64,000 nucleotides of DNA from Chitinophaga oryziterrae. GTDB taxonomy: Bacteria; Bacteroidota; Bacteroidia; Chitinophagales; Chitinophagaceae. Positions 60,552 through 64,000 of the stretch are shown piece by piece. Numbering within the stretch: the first letter of the stretch is position 1; each line of letters opens with the position of its first letter. The position numbers were made by a program, and so were the translations under genes. The notes below the pieces were generated by a model. The model was not told the DNA's origin. It saw only the letters and a list, made by a program, of their open reading frames with translations, and did no database searches. The stretch is from NCBI RefSeq assembly GCF_009758125.1, contig NZ_WRXO01000005.1, positions 248,001 to 312,000 on the forward strand. Reading direction: 5' to 3'.

Positions 60552-62090
60552 ATGGCACTACCAAAGGATCCCAGGCAGAAGATGATCAATATCATGTACC
60601 TGGTCTTGACGGCCATGCTGGCATTGAACGTCTCTGCTGAAATACTGAACGCATTTAATATCGTAAATAACTCAATTATAACTTCGAACGGTTCTATTAC
60701 TGATAAAAACAATATCACCTACGCACAGTTTGACAATCAAATGAAGACTGATGCGGAAAAAACAAAGCCTTTCAGAGATAAGGCCGAGGAGGTGAAAAAG
60801 CTTTCCGCTGAAATGTTCGTCTACCTCGATACACTGAAGGAGACTATCATCAGAGAAAGTGGTGGACGTAATGAATATGGTGATGTAAAAAGTAAGGATA
60901 ACCTGGATGCTCCTACCCGTGTAATGGAGAACCGCAAACAGGGTCCTGAACTGGAAAAACGTCTGACAGAACTTCGCGCTAAGTTGTTGACTTTCGTTGA
61001 TCCTAAGCAAAAAGCGAGCTTCGAAAAAACATTGCCACTGCACGTTGAAATCGGTAAATCAAATGGTAGCGAACATGGTCCTAAGAACAAGACCTGGACT
61101 CAATACCACTTTAACATGGTTCCAACCATTGCAGCGGTAACCATTCTGAGTAAATTCCAGAATGATATCAAAAACTCCGAGTCTTTAATCATTGATGACC
61201 TGTTATCACAGATCAGCAAAAATGATTTCAAATTCGACAAGATCAGACCATTCGTTTCTTTGAACTCAAAGAACCTGATGGAAGGCCAGACTTTAACAGC
61301 TCAGATAGCAGTAGGTGCGTACAGCAGCACTGTTAATCCTGAGATCGTTGTAAACGGTTCATCCGTTACAGCTTCTGAAGGTCTGGGTACTTTTACAATG
61401 CCTGTTAGCGGTATTGGTGAAAAAACGATCTCTGGTACAGTAACATTGAAAAAACCAAGCGGTGAAGCTGAAACTTATCCTTTCAGTGAAACATACAGTG
61501 TAGGAGCTTCAACAACTTCTATCTCTGCAGATAAGATGAACGTATTGTACATCGGTTTGCAGAACCCGATCTCTGTATCAGCAGGTGGTGTTCCGTCTGA
61601 AAAAGTATCCGCCAGCATTTCCGGTGGTAACCTCAGCAGAACAGGTACCGGTCAGTACATGGCAACTGTAAATGCTCCTGGTAAAGCTACTGTAGTTGTA
61701 AGTGCTGAGATCGATGGTAAGGTAAAGACACTGGGATCAAAAGAATTCCGTATCAAGTATGTACCAGATCCGGTATTGAAGGTAGGTATGAGCAAAGGTC
61801 CTTCTATGAAGGCCGCAGAATTTAAAGTGCAGGGTGGTTTACGTGCAGACCTGGAAGACTTCGTTTTTGAAAACGTGAAGTATGAGATCATTAGCTATCG
61901 TGTCGGTATCGAAGGAAAAGGTAAAGATTACGTAGAAGCTGATGCTAACTCTGCATATTTCCCAAGTAGTATATTAGGTGCTGTCCGTTCACTGAGACCT
62001 GGAGATGTTGTATACTTTGATAACGTACGTGTGAAAGGGCCAGATGGCAAAGTGAGAGATATGAGTAATGTCAACTTCAAGATTAACTAA
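60552..62090 (+). CDS. gldM: GldM, type IX secretion/gliding motor rotor-shaft protein
   Basis: 512 residues. It starts MALPKDPRQKMINIMYLVLT with one membrane helix (about 10-32) that sits inside the GldL ring. Then a helical domain (about 40-220) and Ig-like beta domains (VSLNSKNLMEGQTLTAQIAV, and VLYIGLQNPISVSAGGVP) reach across the periplasm to the GldKN ring. Follows gldL by 59 nt. Confidence 0.95.
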   Translation: MALPKDPRQKMINIMYLVLTAMLALNVSAEILNAFNIVNNSIITSNGSITDKNNITYAQFDNQMKTDAEKTKPFRDKAEEVKKLSAEMFVYLDTLKETIIRESGGRNEYGDVKSKDNLDAPTRVMENRKQGPELEKRLTELRAKLLTFVDPKQKASFEKTLPLHVEIGKSNGSEHGPKNKTWTQYHFNMVPTIAAVTILSKFQNDIKNSESLIIDDLLSQISKNDFKFDKIRPFVSLNSKNLMEGQTLTAQIAVGAYSSTVNPEIVVNGSSVTASEGLGTFTMPVSGIGEKTISGTVTLKKPSGEAETYPFSETYSVGASTTSISADKMNVLYIGLQNPISVSAGGVPSEKVSASISGGNLSRTGTGQYMATVNAPGKATVVVSAEIDGKVKTLGSKEFRIKYVPDPVLKVGMSKGPSMKAAEFKVQGGLRADLEDFVFENVKYEIISYRVGIEGKGKDYVEADANSAYFPSSILGAVRSLRPGDVVYFDNVRVKGPDGKVRDMSNVNFKIN

Positions 62091-62100
62091 ATTATTTTTT

Positions 62101-63129
62101 ATGCGAGCAGTCATCCTCAACAGAATTGGTTGGTGTTCCCTGATGCTGGTATTATTACTGGCTACCCAGTCATATGCACAACGGAACCGTACAACGCGCC
62201 GGAACTCTGCAAAAGCAGCAGATGCTCCTGCGACTCAGGACGCTTCGCTTGTGAATCCTGCGACGGGTAACAGCGTTACACCACCTCCCCCACCACCAGC
62301 ACAGTCACAGCGCCCAGATGGTGTAGGTATACCTGTAGACACGCCTCGCAAGTCGATGCGTACAGACGGAATATCTGAAAAGAATTTCATCAGAGACCGT
62401 ATTCCTATTGCTTACGATCACATCCGCTCAGACGATGAGTTCTGGGAGAAGAAGATTTGGCAGGTAATAGATATCCGTGAAAAGATGAACCTTCCTTTCC
62501 AGTATAACGTTGAGGATGAATCTGGTACAAACCAGCTGTTCATTAATATCCTGATCAATGCAGTTAAGAATAAGGAAGTAGAAGCGTTCAGTCCTATCGA
62601 CGACCGGTTCACCACTCCCCTTTCTTACGCTGAGATACAAACTAAAATAAGCGGAGAGGAGAAGACAGTACGTAGTATTGACCCTGTAACCGGTGAGGAG
62701 AAAATGGTAAGCACCCGTGATGAATTTGACCCGCGTACTGTTGTTCAGTACAAGATCAAAGAAGTTTGGGTGTTCGATAAAGAAGCATCTGCTCTGAAGG
62801 TACGTATCCTGGGTATTGCACCTATGGTATCACGTATGAACGAAGATGGTTCTTTCCGTGCCGCTATCCCATTGTTCTGGGTATATTATCCTGATATGCG
62901 TCCTATCCTGGCCAAGTACGATGTGTACAACCAGAATAACGATGCTGCTACTATGAGCTGGGAAGACCTTTTCGAAATGCGCTTTTTCTCCAGTTTCGTT
63001 ATCAAGGAGAACAACACGTATAACCGTGAGATCAAGGATTACATTAAAGATGGTACTATGCGTCTCCTGGAAGGTCAGGCGATCAAAGACAAGATCTTTA
63101 ATAAAGAACAAGATATGTGGCAGTACTAA
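62101..63129 (+). CDS. gldN: GldN, type IX secretion/gliding periplasmic ring protein
   Basis: 342 residues from ATG 62101 (MRAVILNRIGWC), with a signal peptide to SYAQ. A longer frame from 62068 would overlap the end of gldM and adds residues that are not signal-like. A Pro-rich linker follows (VTPPPPPPAQSQRPD), then the GldN domain (DDEFWEKKIWQVIDIREKMN, EKMVSTRDEFDPRTVVQYKI). Forms the ring with GldK. Last gene of the operon, followed by a strong terminator. Confidence 0.94.
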   Translation: MRAVILNRIGWCSLMLVLLLATQSYAQRNRTTRRNSAKAADAPATQDASLVNPATGNSVTPPPPPPAQSQRPDGVGIPVDTPRKSMRTDGISEKNFIRDRIPIAYDHIRSDDEFWEKKIWQVIDIREKMNLPFQYNVEDESGTNQLFINILINAVKNKEVEAFSPIDDRFTTPLSYAEIQTKISGEEKTVRSIDPVTGEEKMVSTRDEFDPRTVVQYKIKEVWVFDKEASALKVRILGIAPMVSRMNEDGSFRAAIPLFWVYYPDMRPILAKYDVYNQNNDAATMSWEDLFEMRFFSSFVIKENNTYNREIKDYIKDGTMRLLEGQAIKDKIFNKEQDMWQY

Positions 63130-63146
63130 TCTGCTCGTAAATAAGC

Positions 63147-63183
63147 TAAAAAGCCGTGTAGATAACATCTGCACGGCTTTTTA
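63147..63183. terminator. Terminator of the gld operon
   Basis: A continuous stem of 17 bp (63147-63163 with 63167-63183, one G-U) has loop AAC, GC core GCCGTG/CACGGC and outer AAAA/TTTT. It also faces uvrC from the other strand. Confidence 0.9.
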
Positions 63184-63185
63184 CT

Positions 63186-64000
63186 TTATGATCTGTTATG
63201 GAAATAATCGAAGACCAGTTTTGCTTTTGCATTGCCTATCTCTTTTACAAGGTCTTCTTCCGAGAGCTGTTTGATCTTATTTACGGAACGGAATGTTTTT
63301 AATAGCTGTGTAGCGGTGTTTTCTCCAATCCCCTTTATATTCTCCAGTTCATTTTTAAAAGTGCCCTTACTGCGTTTCTGCCGGTGGAAGGTGATACCGA
63401 AACGGTGTACCTCATCTCTTACCCGGCGGATCAGTTTCAGACTTTCACTATCGTAGGGTAATTTGATACTGTCTTTATCCCCCGGGAAGAATATCTCTTC
63501 TTCATTCTTTGCAAGTCCTACGACGGTCATACTCCCTACAAGGTCCAGCTCCCGGATGCTCTCCATGGCTGATCCCAGTTGCCCTTTACCTCCATCAATG
63601 ATCACCAGCTGAGGTAATGGCTGGTTTTCTTCCAGCAGCCTTCTGTAGCGCCTGAAAACCACTTCCTTCATGGAAGCGAAGTCGTTAATACCTTCTACTG
63701 TCTTAATATTGAAATGACGGTAATCTTTCTTTGAGGCGATACCATCTTTAAAGACCACACAGGCGGAAACGGGATAACTTCCCTGGAAGTTGGAGTTATC
63801 GAAACATTCGATATGAACAGGTAACTGCTGCAGTTCAAGATCGGCCTGTAACTGATACAGTACTTTCTTCTTTTCCATATCGCTTTTACCTTCCAGGTGG
63901 AGGATCTTTCTTCTGTATAGTTCTTCCCTGAAGTAGTTCACATTTTTCTCTGAGAGTTCCAGCAGCTTCTTTTTGTCGCCGGTTTTAGGAACGGTAACGG
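63186..64000 (-). CDS. uvrC: Excinuclease ABC subunit C (5' part beyond the window)
   Basis: Makes both nicks beside DNA lesions in nucleotide excision repair. The visible C-terminal ~270 residues hold the RNase H-like nuclease domain (HIECFDNSNFQGSYPVSACV, VIIDGGKGQLGSA, FGITFHRQKRSK) and the helix-hairpin-helix pair (LENIKGIGENTATQLLKTF). The frame stays open through 64000, reading VTVPKTGDKKKLLELSEKN, a typical UvrC segment, so the gene runs off the right edge. Its GIY-YIG part is not seen. Confidence 0.95.
   Translation of the reverse strand, partial: VTVPKTGDKKKLLELSEKNVNYFREELYRRKILHLEGKSDMEKKKVLYQLQADLELQQLPVHIECFDNSNFQGSYPVSACVVFKDGIASKKDYRHFNIKTVEGINDFASMKEVVFRRYRRLLEENQPLPQLVIIDGGKGQLGSAMESIRELDLVGSMTVVGLAKNEEEIFFPGDKDSIKLPYDSESLKLIRRVRDEVHRFGITFHRQKRSKGTFKNELENIKGIGENTATQLLKTFRSVNKIKQLSEEDLVKEIGNAKAKLVFDYFHNRS

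Noticed and set aside
1..64000. tRNA, rRNA, prophage or integrative element
   Set aside because: No cloverleaf-like segment, integrase, phage gene or attachment-site repeat was recognised. Gene order and composition look uniformly chromosomal.

Overview
The window is a chromosomal segment of a Bacteroidota bacterium, most like Chitinophaga and relatives (Chitinophagaceae). This rests on four things. The gliding/type IX secretion genes lie in the order gldK-gldL-gldM-gldN. An alternative complex III (actABCDEF) runs into an aa3-type oxidase cluster. Several Bacteroidota-only families are present (DUF5606, DUF4271, DUF2911, the LptC lipoprotein form). Promoters follow the TTTG/TTG - about 19 nt - TAnnTTTG pattern of the Bacteroidota primary sigma factor. 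Several of these promoters fall inside the longest open frames and so fix the true start further downstream. I see no tRNA, rRNA, transposase, phage gene or CRISPR array. The left edge cuts asd and the right edge cuts uvrC.

Layout. 1-5954: asd (cut), a secreted lamin-tail-domain protein, a DUF5606 protein with a lysine/alanine tail, two unusual 11-nt-periodic inverted repeats, and an M3 oligopeptidase. 5999-11092: a metal-handling patch (Fur-family regulator and SCO1 on the minus strand, divergent from a TonB-dependent receptor that carries a DtxR/IdeR-like palindrome), an outer-membrane-like protein and purN. 11538-27589: one long plus-strand respiratory cluster, actABCDEF - coxB - coxA - ctaB - two subunit III-like genes - subunit IV - sco - DUF420 - small CxxC membrane protein. 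Quinol is oxidised by ACIII and electrons pass to the oxidase; ctaB and sco supply heme and CuA assembly. 27638-34883: DUF2024, a ClC channel, meaB, three glycosyltransferases, a Lon-N domain protein and lptC. 34884-35647: a gene-poor stretch with two copies of a small-RNA-like element; a third copy lies near 47.9 kb. 35648-49210: housekeeping and hypothetical genes (S9 peptidase, lysS, universal stress protein, an FAH/flavin-reductase pair, fatty acid hydroxylase, a PLP transsulfuration enzyme, ACP phosphodiesterase and others). 49426-57769: a PepSY-like secreted protein, a deoxyhypusine-synthase-like enzyme, galM, hemW, DUF4271, hemD and a DUF255 thioredoxin-fold protein. 58200-63129: gldKLMN, the core motor and ring of the type IX secretion/gliding machine. 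63186-64000: uvrC (cut).

Most of the window is ordinary housekeeping. The signals not explained by known families are (i) three copies of an element made of a fixed upstream motif, a -7 box, a 28-30 nt conserved core and an intrinsic terminator, which looks like a family of about 65-nt small RNA genes; and (ii) three intergenic elements built from whole multiples of 11-nt units arranged as large inverted repeats. Smaller points are a perfect DtxR-like operator, a six-heme ActA, His-rich tails on four respiratory subunits, a canonical EF-hand loop inside a DUF420 membrane protein, a possible ATT start codon for sco, and a folded leader in front of gldK.
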